Shown here piece by piece: positions 42,214 to 52,685 of a DNA stretch of 64,000 bases. Both the position numbers and the translations under genes were made by a program. The stretch covers positions 17,062,344 to 17,126,343 of the forward strand of contig NW_020653726.1 in NCBI RefSeq assembly GCF_003589595.1, in the 5' to 3' direction. Position 1 is the first letter of the stretch; each line of letters starts with the position of its first letter. The notes beneath the pieces were generated by a model. The model saw only the letters and a program-made list of their open reading frames with translations. It did not search any database and was not told the DNA's origin. The stretch comes from Hyposmocoma kahamanoa. Its lineage: Eukaryota; Arthropoda; Insecta; Lepidoptera; Cosmopterigidae.

Positions 42214-43030
42214 AGAAGCGTTGCGTGACATAGGCTGGAAAACGTTTTGTGGGTGCACTTCAATCAATATCCATCTATTTAACCAATTTGTGCCCCTCTG
42301 AGGGCTTTATCAGAGTAGAAAAAACACGAAGGGCTGCCACGATAAGGACTGAACTTACCCACAAGGCTTTTGCATATTTCCATCTTTTAATAGCTTTTTT
42401 AAATATTTAAACAGCACTAAACCCTAGTAAACAAAGTAATGGCTACCCTTAACTGTATACGTGTGTATAACTTTATGTATAAACCTTCTAAACACTGGTT
42501 ACATGTAATAAGGTGTGACGGTGTGACCTCCTTACACCTTCATCTCACCTCGTTGTATCGCCCCTCTCCACTTGTATCCTATCATTTTTTATTTTACATG
42601 TATTTAAATTTTAAAGTTGAATTGTTCCATCTTCCTTCACTTTCTCATTTTGTTTTCGTACCACGGTCACTCCCAGTTCGACCGCCACAACAGTCGGAGC
42701 TGTTCCAAATTCCATCGCGAATAATCGCTAATTTTGGTTCTTTACTACGTTTATAATCATTTCATAAGCTAAATCATGTGTAATAATTTATAAGCCTACA
42801 GCCTTCGTGTACCTAAATTTACATTTACCTTTTAAATTGTTACAGCCCTTTCTTTAAACTTTACTTCTTTAATAAATTTTGTGGACCGGAAGTTTCCCGT
42901 TTCATTACCGTGAACCTGTTCACGGCTAGTTAGGGTTACAACCCTTTCAAAGGTGTCAACATTTGGTACATTAAGTCTATGGTAAGTACTCTTCATAAAT
43001 AGATGTGTGACACAAACCGCATCATTTTTG
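42214..43030. other. No recognisable gene
   Basis: A 105-codon frame (42439-42756) with mixed composition and no similarity that I recognise. Otherwise AT-rich. Confidence 0.4.
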
Positions 43031-43033
43031 TGC

Positions 43034-43205
43034 AGTGTCACGCAGAGCTTTAAGACCAAAGATCTGAGGGGCACTGACACTGCGTCCGCCACTGTGAGAC
43101 ATAAGTTGACAAGTCCCATGCGCCTGTAATTTCATCAGCTTTATCGTTGAAAACCGAAACTCTATAATGCTCACATTACAGAAATAGGTAAGGTGGCAGT
43201 ACCAG
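43034..43205 (-). repeat. SINE-A copy, middle part
   Basis: CACGCAGAGCTTTAAGACCA, GACATAAGTTGACAAGTCCC and GAAATAGGTAAGGTGGCAGT. Internal small deletion before the last block. Confidence 0.75.
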
Positions 43206-43239
43206 AGCATCCAAGGTCATCCAGACGGGTGACGCCATA

Positions 43240-43320
43240 ACCTGTAAAGAGCTCGTCAATTTGGTTTGTTTGAAAAAACAAAATACACTATTTAGATCTG
43301 AAATAATAGTTTCATTTCAT
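43240..43320 (-). repeat. Family D fragment
   Basis: ACCTGTAAAGAGCTCGTCAA, TTTGTTTGAAAAAACAAAAT and TTTAGATCTGAAATAATAGT, then TTCATTTC. Half of a family D unit, adjacent to SINE-A. Confidence 0.55.
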
Positions 43321-44525
43321 CGTAAAAACGCAAGAAATCGATAGAATTATTAAAAGGTGATTTCCTAAATGGACTTAAATGTTATTTATAAAATTACACA
43401 AGCACTACTTTAATATGGAATTTGAGTAACCAGCACAAATCAATACTATCAGCACCATCACTACCACCAGAGAAGAAGCAACGATTCGTGCCATTAAAAC
43501 ACATTGCTTAGTGAGACCCCGATTCTCAAAAGCGTTTTTCCACCCCACCAAAAGCAGACGGGAGTTATCTAAACATTCCCGTATAAGAATGTTAATAGTT
43601 CTGAGCATAATACAGTGAACACGCGAACTATAGCACGCTAGAAAGGTATGCAAGTTGCAAGTCCCGACAGAACCCTGTCTTGACATAGTTTTTACACACT
43701 GCATTGTTATGGGCTAATCTACAACTGTGTTTACATTTTACGAGTATACACGCCTGTTTTTTACCTAGTTCGGAAAGCAACTTTGTTTATTAAGTTGATA
43801 GAGACTTTTATTTCGACGGTGTTTCATGAGGGACATATTTTAAAATACAGTACATTATTGAACAGACCAGGAAGTAAGGGATTGCCGGACAAGTATGAGT
43901 TACAAGGTTGTGTATTAATACTAGTCAAACAATCCCAGTTCCCGCCGAGGCTTATATAGTGATTCTCTCAAACAATGCGAGGAAATAATAGAAGATTAAA
44001 GAGAAGAAAATGTAAAAAGTATGTAATAATATAATATGTAATAATATAAAATATAGAAAAAGTAAAAAATATGTTAATTAAAATTGAAAGTAATGTTCGA
44101 CATAGTGTTTCTCTCACTGATACATACATACGGAAAAAAGGCCAAAAAAACAGAAGCACTTTAGTTTATTTTACCACCTTTTTTTTAAAAAAATACTAAT
44201 TTAAAAAAAATTACGAACACTTGACGGTTGGCTGTATGAGCGTTTCCTTTTCTTGTTTACATAGTTCATGTATTACGAGTAGTAGATAGATTTAAAAGTT
44301 TAGAGAAGTGGACAGTGATGAATTTTATATGCATTGTACTTTGCGGGCCTTAACCGGGAAGAAGTCGCATGGTTTCACAAACGACAAACTTTTCGTGTTT
44401 GTTTTTTTGAAAGTAACACTAACATTTCCGAGCATGTTTGAGAAAATTACATTTTCTTTAGTATAAGAAAACAACTTCAAAACTTTGCTATCCGCTTTCG
44501 CTGTGCTCAAAGACAAACGCAGATT
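43321..44525. other. No recognisable gene
   Basis: Minus-strand frames of 99, 63 and 118 codons occur; the 118-codon frame partly covers the SINE-A copy at 44529. No recognised domain. Confidence 0.4.
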
Positions 44526-44528
44526 TTT

Positions 44529-44795
44529 TTTTATAATACGTACAAGTCGTGCGACTGGTGATAAGTGACAATCCTGTCCACAACAGTTGCAGTGCCGCTC
44601 AAAGGGCACTGCCACTGCGCCCGTCACCCAAGTTAACAAGTCCCATGTGCCTGTAATTTCACCAGCGCCCTTACCCTTCAAAACTGGAACGCAGTAATGC
44701 GAGCTTTACAGCTTGGCGGCAGAAATAGGTAAGGTGGCAATACTACCCTAGACGATCTCTTTCATAACGAGCTCTACTGTTACTACATTTGTTGG
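44529..44795 (-). repeat. SINE-A copy
   Basis: CAAGTCGTGCGACTGGTGAT, TTGCAGTGCCGCTCAAAGGG, CCCATGTGCCTGTAATTTCA, GGCAGAAATAGGTAAGGTGG and GAGCTCTACTGTTACT. A 20-base piece around the ATCGCAAAGAT block is deleted. Confidence 0.85.
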
Positions 44796-45052
44796 AAGTT
44801 CTCGTCAAAACGAATCATGTGAACCCAAACACAAAGTAGCTGCTGCACATTGTTAAAGAGTTTCTCTCATTTGTTTGCCATTTCCATCACCAGATCAACT
44901 CCAGGTCACCATAACATTTTATTTGGAATGTGCCAAGTTGTATTAAAAACGATTAACGGAAAACTAATCGATCAATGTTAACAAAAAAAAAATCCGTCAG
45001 AATTATAATTTGAGACACTATATCTTTATAACATTCCCGAGTTAATACGAAT
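44796..45052. other. No recognisable feature
   Basis: AT-rich spacer. Confidence 0.4.
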
Positions 45053-45060
45053 ATAATTGA

Positions 45061-45297
45061 CGTAACCTATCACAAACTCGAATTTATTGTTTCCGGAATA
45101 ACGTTTGTTCGAATTTTCATTACCCCGAACATCGAATTATAACGGAACCGGATTTCAGGATATGTTGGATTTTTATCGGGAAGACACGAGGTTTAAAAGA
45201 AAAAATATTTTTCCTCTCAAAATCACTTTCGAGGTTATGAAAATTCGAGCTAACGTTATTTCTGGAAAATGTCGTTTTGGACTTCTGATAGGTAACC
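45061..45297. mobile_element. hAT-2 family MITE with 8-base target duplication
   Basis: 237 bases, ends CGTAACCTATCACAAACTCG and CTTCTGATAGGTAACC, flanked by ATAATTGA (45053-45060) and ATAATTGG (45298-45305). Opposite orientation to the 1638-1838 copy, with which it shares AAATAACGTTTG-type inner words. Confidence 0.8.
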
Positions 45298-45324
45298 ATA
45301 ATTGGCAATAAATTTTTCGAACTC

Positions 45325-45580
45325 GGTTTTTTTTTATATCAAGTGACGGGACGAACAAGTCGTACGCCTGTGGGTAACCAACTCGCCTATCCACTTGCAG
45401 TGCGACTCAGAGCTCTTAAATCGCAAAGATCTTAGGGTCGCTGCCACCTTGCGCCCATCACCCTGAGACATATTTGGCAAGTCCCATGTGCCTGTAATTT
45501 CACCACCACCCTTACCCTTTCAAACCGGAACGCAGTGATGCTCACATTACTGCTTGGCGGCAGAAATAGGTAACGCTTGA
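45325..45580 (-). repeat. SINE-A copy
   Basis: TATATCAAGTGACGGGACGA, ATCGCAAAGATCTTAGGGTC, CCCATGTGCCTGTAATTTCA and CTTGGCGGCAGAAATAGGTA. The 5' start (the promoter-proximal side) is missing. Confidence 0.85.
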
Positions 45581-46710
45581 CCTTACAAAATGGATAGTAT
45601 ATGTATTTCGCTCTCTCATTGAAAATGTTACTACATTTATACTAAATCCACCCCTAAAGTTATTATACTGCTGAAAACACCTTACGTAGGAAGTCATAAA
45701 TCAACTGTTTCCGCAACCCCAAAACAATATCTAATCCAGTTCCAACCCTAAGACGGCCTAAACCTCTGTCCAGACGGGTCGCAGGGCAACCACAGGCTCG
45801 CGTTCGTGTACACCGGGTCTTAGCTGCAATGCGACGAATAATCCGCAAGGCCTACAGCCGCATCATTTATGATGCTTTTGTACATGTGGCAAAAAAGATA
45901 AGTTCGTTAAATACTGTATTGTAGACACCAACATGTATTATAGAATTTAAAATATACTCACTTGTTACTCAGACTGGTTCCAAGGTTTTTTATTATTATT
46001 AACAACAACAAAAATGTAAATACATAAACAATTTGCCTACTATTCAATTGTGTGCCTAAAGTTTGGTTAGACACAGTGAAACTGTATTTTTTTTGTTACT
46101 GTCAAACTGTGTTTTCAAAAATAAATTAATTGTGAATTATGAACAATCAAAAATAATAATGATTATTAATTAGGATATCTATTTTCGGTTCTTGCCTCTT
46201 CCGTGGCCCAAAAGATAAATTTTCAATTTTTATAAAGGATAAGCGGTATTCCCCGGCAATGGATAGTCAGCCGGGATTAAGGACTCAAGCTCCAGAATCG
46301 GCGAACCATGTGAGCCGAACCGAACAGCACAGCTTTTTGCATTTGCGCTGAAAGCGACAGCCACATAAATCCAAACGCCTCACCTTCTAACGAAAGGCTC
46401 GCTGGAATCAGTCACTGCAGTATACGGATTTCCTATAACATGATGGTTTAAACTACGACCCAATACAATTAAGGGATTTTAAGCTTCGACGTTAGCTGAC
46501 CTGAAGACGTTTATTTCTCGTTAAAACATAGAGATAAACAAGTAATAAATAATATTTATCTGTGCATATAAAGAATATTTATATGAATATATGTATACAA
46601 ATTTCTTTTACTCACTGTACAATGTACCCTACTAGGTAAATCTACTCATAGTTGGATAAAGTCAAGAATTTGACTGTGCTGAATAATTTCTGACAACTGA
46701 GAGTCATGTT
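45581..46710. other. No recognisable gene
   Basis: 45690-45860 is GC-richer and has a basic 61-codon minus-strand frame of Arg-rich low-information composition, perhaps an old LINE piece. 46180-46460 is mixed. Nothing recognised. Confidence 0.35.
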
Positions 46711-46714
46711 TTCC

Positions 46715-46800
46715 CATCTGGTTAGGCGGGAACCACAGCCTTTCATTAGCTACGATCCTGACACAAATATTTCGCCTCATCAACATCCCTTATCTATTAC
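46715..46800 (-). repeat. RTE LINE 3'-end fragment
   Basis: TTAGGCGGGAACCACAGCCT, TTAGCTACGATCCTGACACA and TTTCGCCTCATCAACA match the 3' end of the RTE copy at 3110-3180 in the same orientation. Confidence 0.65.
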
Positions 46801-46824
46801 CTAATAGACAAAGGGCCATTGTAA

Positions 46825-47060
46825 ATACCGCTCCTTGTGAAAGAGTTTCCACCACCTATTTCTAACGCCAAGCAGCAACGTAAACATTGCTGCGTTCCGG
46901 TTTTGAGTGGTAAGGGTGCTGGTGAAACTACAGACGTATAGGACTTGTTAACGTTATGTCTCAGGGCATATGTGCGCAGAGGCAGTGCCTCTCAGATCTT
47001 TGCGATTTAAAGCTCTGAGTGTCACTGTAATTGTCATAGGTTGATGTGAACCACGTATCA
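46825..47060 (+). repeat. SINE-A copy
   Basis: GCTCCTTGTGAAAGAGTTTC, AACGCCAAGCAGCAACGTAA, AAGGGTGCTGGTGAAACTAC and TGCGATTTAAAGCTCTGAGT. Tail missing. Confidence 0.8.
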
Positions 47061-47654
47061 CGCAGATGACTTATTTCTACATCGAAACAATTGACATTTC
47101 CACGGGAAACTTGGCTAATGTAAAAGTGTAATCTACAATAATTGAAAAGAACAGAAAAACATTTATCGCCAAAAGCCCCGAGGCGCAAACTGAACTCGAA
47201 ATAAATGAACGAAACGTGACGCCTCGAGTGACCTTTTTACATTTTTCAAAAATTCGCCTCGCGTCAATACTGGAGGGGGCCCCACACGACCCGTGATGGA
47301 TAGCTCTTACGTGACGACAGAGGACACCACTGTGACGGCAGGGAGGGATTTTGGGGCCTACGGGTTTGTGAGGCACGATGGCAAATCTTTGTGACGTCTT
47401 GCATATCAAACTTCATATTAAGTGTAAAAATATTTGATATACAGAAAATGTTAAAAAGTGAGTGCACTGAAAAACCACATGAAAAATGAAATTTGCTAAT
47501 AATGTAGTGATCCAATTTAATAGTATATATCAAAAAAAACTATTTTAAAAGACGTCCTGAATTTTGTAAAGAAATTTTTGTTCTGTCATTCAATTAGTTT
47601 AGGGGATATTTAAAAACGCACACCCCTAATATCTTTGTAATATCATATCGTATA
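47061..47654. other. No confirmed gene; GC-richer stretch at 47230-47400
   Basis: On the minus strand, CTGTCGTCAC|GTAAGAGC at about 47310 resembles an exon/donor border and two frames are open before it (47311-47409). There is no recognisable protein motif and the acceptor side is poor, so I do not call an exon. Confidence 0.3.
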
Positions 47655-47880
47655 ATCGTATACGATGGTTCAGGGATGCTAGTCCCCGATGTGACTGCGG
47701 TGCCCCAACACAGTCCATGCAGCATGAACTTGCTCGTGTGCCCTTCGTACCTTAATACCTGTAAGAGGGAAAATCTCTAAGCAGTCACGGATAGCACAGT
47801 CAAGGTCAATATAGTCCTAAAATAAAAGAAGCATCGACATGATAAGAAGAAGAACTGTATATAAATTGTAACAGAATCTC
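47655..47880 (+). pseudogene. Degenerate LINE ORF2 C-terminus
   Basis: One frame gives DVTAVPQH-like and, in register, CDCGAPTQSMQHELARVP, the Cys-rich end (CDCG ... TMQH) found in many insect non-LTR reverse transcriptases. Stops follow at once. The remaining part is A-rich 3' UTR-like. Clade not assigned. Confidence 0.55.
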
Positions 47881-48299
47881 ACTGCCTCAATAAGTTGATG
47901 GTCTTGTGGCCTCATCGTCTAAGTTCGGCACTGCCATTCCTTATTTTATTTTAATGCCGCAGCGTAAATCTAGTCTTGGGAGACGCTTAAAATTGAAAAT
48001 TCTCGCGGAGTATTGGAAAAGTCGCATTCCGAGCGATGACGGTGACACAATTTGCAATTGATATGCAGGAGCCGTCGCGTCATGACGGGAGCTTATTGCA
48101 TTTGATGATTTATATCTTATTCAGCCTCCAGGGTTGGTGTACACCTTGGAGCATGAAATACACTTCTTTAGCACCCGAAAAAAAAAAATGTACGTGTGTT
48201 GTTACTTTAATTCTGCGCATGTTACAAGTTTAAAATATAGAAGACGTCCGGGGTATTTATGACAATGTTTATTTATAAGCACTGCCAGTGTAAGAGTTG
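47881..48299. other. No recognisable feature
   Basis: A 65-codon frame at 48036-48233 is not recognised. Confidence 0.4.
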
Positions 48300-48580
48300 T
48301 TATACACGGCGACACTTAACAGCCACGCAAACGCGCGTTCGTGAAACGCGCGGTTGCATCGCCAGATTTGCGATTTATTGGCGAATGCATTGATGCAAAA
48401 TCGCGACTACATCGATACAGACGCGCGACTGCATCGATACAAACGAGCGAATTGACACAAACGCGCGAGAGGCTGCGTAGCGTTTACATCGCTGCTTAAG
48501 GTCGCACGTATATGTAAAGACAATTAGCTACTGCATCGGTATTGGATCGCGTTTGCATCGCTGCTAAAACCGCTCTAAGA
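48300..48580. mobile_element. Family G CpG-rich MITE
   Basis: Left end TATACACGGCGACACTTAAC, right end TTTGCATCGCTGCTAAAACC and GCTCTAAGACG, inside many CGCGCGACTGCATCGATACA-type units. The same ends, with arms inverted, occur at 50107-50345. CpG-rich within AT-rich DNA. Confidence 0.65.
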
Positions 48581-49907
48581 CGTACAAAATAAATAAATAT
48601 CTTAATCTTTGAAATTATATGTGGTTTTCAAGACCTATTGACATTTAAGAAGACAGATAATTCAATTTCACGAATGTCTCCAAATTTTATGTTAAGTATG
48701 TAATATAAAACATATTACATTTATAGGTATATGAATCTATAAGAATTTTGACTATGAATCTGTGTCTATATCAACAACTTTATTAAGCAAATAAAGTGGT
48801 TGTATAACGGTAAACAAATGATCAATATAAGCAGGAAAGTATACGTCGGTATATATACGCGATATTCGTGAGACCAAAACAATATATTAGTGTGATAAAA
48901 GTACACATACTTCCATCGCGTTAACAACAGGATTTGCCTACGGTGTTCTAACTGCGAAGTCTGTCATTATGTACAGCTTACTGATTTAGCATTAATATGA
49001 GCAAGTCATCTTTTACGCCTGGAAGAATGTTTTAGATTACTTTTTCTAAGGAATACGGGTATATTTTAAGGTTGCTGATGAAACTCCAAGCCAGTGGTAG
49101 GCGTCCATATAACTCGATTCCCATCGGCTTGCCTAAAATTTGCCGCGTAGTACCAAAAGACTGTACTAAATAGCTCGCGTAACCTACCACTTAAAATACA
49201 TATTATTCAAAATATTCACTCGTAATAATTTGCCCCGATGCAACCTCTCTCAACTAATCAACGCGAGGTAAGCCGGCGGATGTGCGAGTTCTATTTCATT
49301 CATGAAATCTACGCGCTCCCATTGAAACACGCACACATTCTGCAAAAATCCTCTTTATAATATTTAAAGAAAAGGCGGCCGAGAAGCCGGAATTAATCGA
49401 CTAGAAGTCGAATAGCGTTCACTTAAATTTAAACCTAATTCCAACAAACTACTGTTTAATTCGTTTTAATATCAAAATCATTGCTAGATGTAAAACTTTT
49501 TTTAAATAATGTAAGAAAATTATTGTAATAGCAAATTAATACAAAATATGGTTAATTTGTATTTTGTAAATCTTAACGATAATAGTGTTACATTTGTAAT
49601 ATGTGTATGTATATTACTTTTTAATAGGACTACGTAAAGAATGTATGGAAGAAGGTCATGGTAATTCGTAAGTAATTAAAATAGCAACACTTAGCATTCA
49701 TGAGTTTATTTATTTACAAACTTTCGTGTCGCGACAGGCAGCATATAATGTAGTAAATCACTTTAAAAACTTTGCTATTTTATGTGTAGAATAAATTAAC
49801 CTGTGAAATGAAGTGAACTAATATCTTTTGTGATAGTAAGTGTTATGCTTAAGTGTCGCCAGGACGCCTTAAATTAGTTTCTTCAAAAAGTTAAAGTTTC
49901 GGCTTTT
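48581..49907. other. Long AT-rich stretch without recognisable gene
   Basis: No frame of interest. Near 49100-49390 composition is mixed, with no repeat partner here. Confidence 0.45.
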
Positions 49908-50000
49908 GCTGCTGCAGGCACATGGTACTTGCAAGGTGACGGATGCAGTGGCAGTGCCGTCGATAAAATCTCCAACTTGTTCATCCATCGTGGCTAAACA
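49908..50000 (+). repeat. SINE-A internal fragment
   Basis: CTGCAGGCACATGGTACTTG, AAGGTGACGGATGCAGTGGC and AACTTGTTCATCC. Strongly diverged. Confidence 0.5.
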
Positions 50001-50106
50001 AAATCATAAACTCACAAAACAAAAACACTAGCTGGACTGCAACTGTACCGCGATTGACGCACTTCGAGAAATTGTATGAACATTTTTATAGACACTACAG
50101 AGACGC

Positions 50107-50345
50107 GCCTCAGAGCGCTTACACAAGGCACTTTTAGCAGCAATGTAAATGCGATGCAGTCGCTAATCGTCTACCTGTACACATGCGCGCCATTTTAAGC
50201 AGCGATACAAGCGCGCGACTGCATCGATAGAAACGCGCGATTGCATCGCTACACTTAGGATTTATAGGCGATCGCGGGTTTGTATCGATGCAGTCGCGCG
50301 TTTGCATCGCTGCCAAAAGTCGTCGTGTGTAATCACTCTTAAACG
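50107..50345. mobile_element. Family G CpG-rich MITE, best copy
   Basis: The left end AGAGCGCTTACACAAGGCAC and TTTTAGCAGCAATG is inverted relative to the right end TCGCTGCCAAAAGTCGTCGT and GTGTAATCACTCTT. Inner units GCGCGACTGCATCGATAGAA and GCGATCGCGGGTTTGTATCG are also mutually inverted. About 240 bases, no frame. Confidence 0.7.
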
Positions 50346-50415
50346 CGCGACTGCGGCCGTTTCTACAGACGTCTCGTTTGGACTTGCCCTTATAAAAATT
50401 TATCCAAAATAAAAT

Positions 50416-50865
50416 ATGTTGGACAAAGTTTTCATGTTTTCTCCCCGTCTTTACTTACAGTGCTCAAACTTGGTCTTTGACGAAATAAAAAAAAAATCGA
50501 AATCGAAAAATCGTCAGAAGTTCGTATTAGGGATGTGTCAGCGAGGTATGGAGCGCAGTGTCTTGAAAGTAAAACTGTCAGACCGCGTGCGAAACAGCAT
50601 ACTGCGCTCCAAAACACAAATCGTCGACATTGGTCATAAAGCCGCGAGCTTAAAATGGAACGTGGCCGGACACGTCTGCCGCATGTCAAAAACGAGCTGT
50701 GGGCAAAGACCACCACGGAGTGGTTCCCACCAAAAGGAAGACGACACCGTGGAAGACTCAGACCGAGATGGCGTGACGCATTGGACACGTAAAATCGCGA
50801 AGAGTGGAAAAAGGGAAGGGAGGCCTTTACCCTGCAGTGGGACAGTAATGACTGAAAAATAAAAT
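50416..50865 (+). pseudogene. Degenerate LINE endonuclease/reverse transcriptase C-terminus
   Basis: From about 50540 the frame reads RGMERSVLKVKLSDRVRNSI, KTQIVDIGHKAASLKWNVAG and HVCRMSKT, the conserved linker of lepidopteran endonuclease/reverse transcriptases. After about 50695 the normal continuation is found in another frame (LWAKTTTEWFPPKGRRHRGR), showing a single-base frameshift. The end is LQWDSND-like in a third frame near 50840. Dead, fairly young relic. Confidence 0.8.
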
Positions 50866-51255
50866 TAAATGAAAAATTTTCTGCATTTTTTTATTTTTAC
50901 AAATTATTTTTTAGATACACTGGTATACTCTTATCTGCATATTCCGGTTTGATCCAAGCTAATGGTCTGTATCGGGTCTAAGTGTACTAGATATTCGATA
51001 TCCTGGAGGAAGATTTCAGACAGCCCGAGGCGAGGGATCGCTTTTAAAATATTTATTAAACAGCAAACTAGTGGAATACTAGTGAATAAATTTGGTCTCT
51101 CTAGGAATTATTTCTAGAAGTATTTTCCATTTTGACTTAGTTTTTTAACTTCAGACAGAATTAAATTTTTAATCTTTCTCAAAAAACCATTTTATTCAGT
51201 GATTTTGTAAGCATAGCATGTTTATATATATAATAAATATAGTTCAAAAATAATT
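50866..51255. other. No recognisable feature
   Basis: AT-rich spacer. Confidence 0.45.
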
Positions 51256-51257
51256 TT

Positions 51258-51832
51258 GTAGCTATCGAGCTCCTTGTGAATGAGTTCGTCCAGGAAGTAC
51301 TGCCACCATACCTAATTCTGCCGGCAAACAGCAATGTAAGTCAAAGTCAAAGTCAAAGATTATTTATTCCATAAGTAAAATAAATTTACACTTGAAAATG
51401 TCACATTTAAGCTACTGCTCGTTCACTACGCTGACCTCCCTGAGAAGAACGAGCAAGAAACTCTAGGGATTGCTCTTTTCAAATAAACTTAAATGCTATG
51501 GAATACACTTAGAATCAAATTTGTGTGGATTCTGGAGCCATGTCGTCTTTGCCATACATCTTTATCTAACACGTAGTCTTCAATTTTGTAATATGATTTT
51601 TCGATCAAAATATTTTTAATGTATTTTTAAACTTAGGAAATGATAAACTTAATATATGCTCCGGAATCTTATTGTAAAAACGTATACAGTTCCCCGTAAA
51701 AGAGTTGTTTACCTTCGTTAAACGAAATCGTTGTACCATGAGTTTGGATTTAGCTCTAAGGTTAATATTATGGCATTACTGCGTCCCGGTTTTGAAGGGT
51801 AAAGTTTCTAGTGAAAATACAGGAAATATACT
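51258..51832 (+). repeat. SINE-A copy split by a LINE
   Basis: Left part TTTGTAGCTATCGAGCTCC to GCCGGCAAACAGCAATGTAA (51338). Right part ATGGCATTACTGCGTCCCGG to TAGTGAAAATACAGGAA (from about 51768). The gap is filled by a minus-strand LINE 3' end. Confidence 0.8.
51339..51767 (-). mobile_element. 5'-truncated LINE 3' end (CTTTGA-tailed) inside SINE-A
   Basis: On the minus strand it ends in a CTTTGACTTTGACTTTGAC tail (GTCAAAG units at 51339-51357 on the plus strand), typical of CR1/Jockey-like elements that end in microsatellites. The upstream part encodes MVQRFRLTKVNNSFTGNC, FYNKIPEHILSLSFPKFKNT and LKIF, then stops. That is the C-terminal end of the LINE protein, recently enough inserted to be readable. 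Bounded on both sides by SINE-A. Confidence 0.75.
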
Positions 51833-52149
51833 ACGAAATACAATACTACATGACTGCGTCCATAATGAAGCGTACATACGTGTTTTAAAAGATTGCTGTG
51901 TACCAAAAATTTAAATAATACAATATTAAAATAAAATTATATTAATTAATTATATTAATGTGTAACCTATTGCTACATGAATTTGAAAGTGTAAACCTAG
52001 ATGTTATAATAAAACCCGCTTGTTACTGCTTGCGTGCTGTGGTAGCCTGTATGTATAATGGTTTTTTTAATATTTTGATTGTACTTTTTAGCTGTACACT
52101 GTATATGCATTGTGCAGGCTATCCATTCTAAATAAATTAAGTTAAAATA
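51833..52149. other. No recognisable feature
   Basis: AT-rich. 51950-52145 has LINE 3' UTR-like words and an AATAAATTAAG signal, not proven. Confidence 0.35.
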
Positions 52150-52158
52150 AATACAACA

Positions 52159-52327
52159 CATATCGAGTTCTTAGGTTTTCGTGTTTGTTAGGAAATGAAA
52201 CTATTTTTAAATTCCTACGTGTATGTTGGTCACGGTTGACCATGAGACCTCTAAAGGGCCCGAAACGTAGATTTGTTTGATAAAACAAATAAACGCGATT
52301 TAAATCCGAAAAAATAGTTTCATTTCC
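52159..52327 (-). mobile_element. Family D element with 9-12-base flanking repeats
   Basis: Minus-oriented: starts (right side) GGAAATGAAACTATTTTTTC and ends (left side) ACCTAAGAACTCGAT. Flanked by AATACAACACAT (52150-52161) and AATACAACATGT (52328-52339): nine perfect bases, then two mismatches in three. The central CGAAACG / GGGCCC hairpin is weaker than at 5065. The same ends as that copy confirm the borders. Confidence 0.65.
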
Positions 52328-52334
52328 AATACAA

Positions 52335-52505
52335 CATGTGTCAGTTGTACGATGAAAGTAATGTCAAAATTCGATGCAAAAGCTATCATTTGACGTTTCG
52401 GAGTAAGGACTTACGTCAAATCACGATCTTCGTACACGTTTCGTGGTAGCCTCCGGCCCAGTACAAAGCTAAAACGATTATTGCTTCGTATTTCGTGGTA
52501 GATCT
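52335..52505 (-). mobile_element. Family E MITE, truncated
   Basis: GTACGATGAAAGTAATGTCA, GTCAAATCACGATCTTCGTA, TTTCGTGGTAGCCTCCGGCC and the end TTCGTATTTCGTGGTAGATC are the reverse of 24354-24577. One inverted end is missing, so it is truncated at the family D border. Confidence 0.65.
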
Positions 52506-52685
52506 ACAGGTACACGGGGCTTTATGTGCCAGGGTGACGGTCGCAGTGGTATTGCCCCTCAAGTCTTTGATGGGTTTTTGCTATTTAAAGCTCTAAATGG
52601 CACTTCAACTGTCATTGGTTGGCGTGTACCACCAGGTGCAGGACTTGATCCTTCCGGTTCTTGATATCATAAAAAAGAAGTCTTA
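52503..52685 (+). repeat. SINE-A 3' half
   Basis: TACAGGTACACGGGGCTTTA, CCAGGGTGACGGTCGCAGTG, GCTATTTAAAGCTCTAAATG and TTGATATCATAAAAAAG. Diverged. Together with the two preceding elements it forms a cluster of three abutting repeats. Confidence 0.75.

Noticed and set aside
47264..47409. Minus-strand exon candidate with GTAAGA donor
   Set aside because: Two frames are equally open, the acceptor is weak and no protein family is recognisable.
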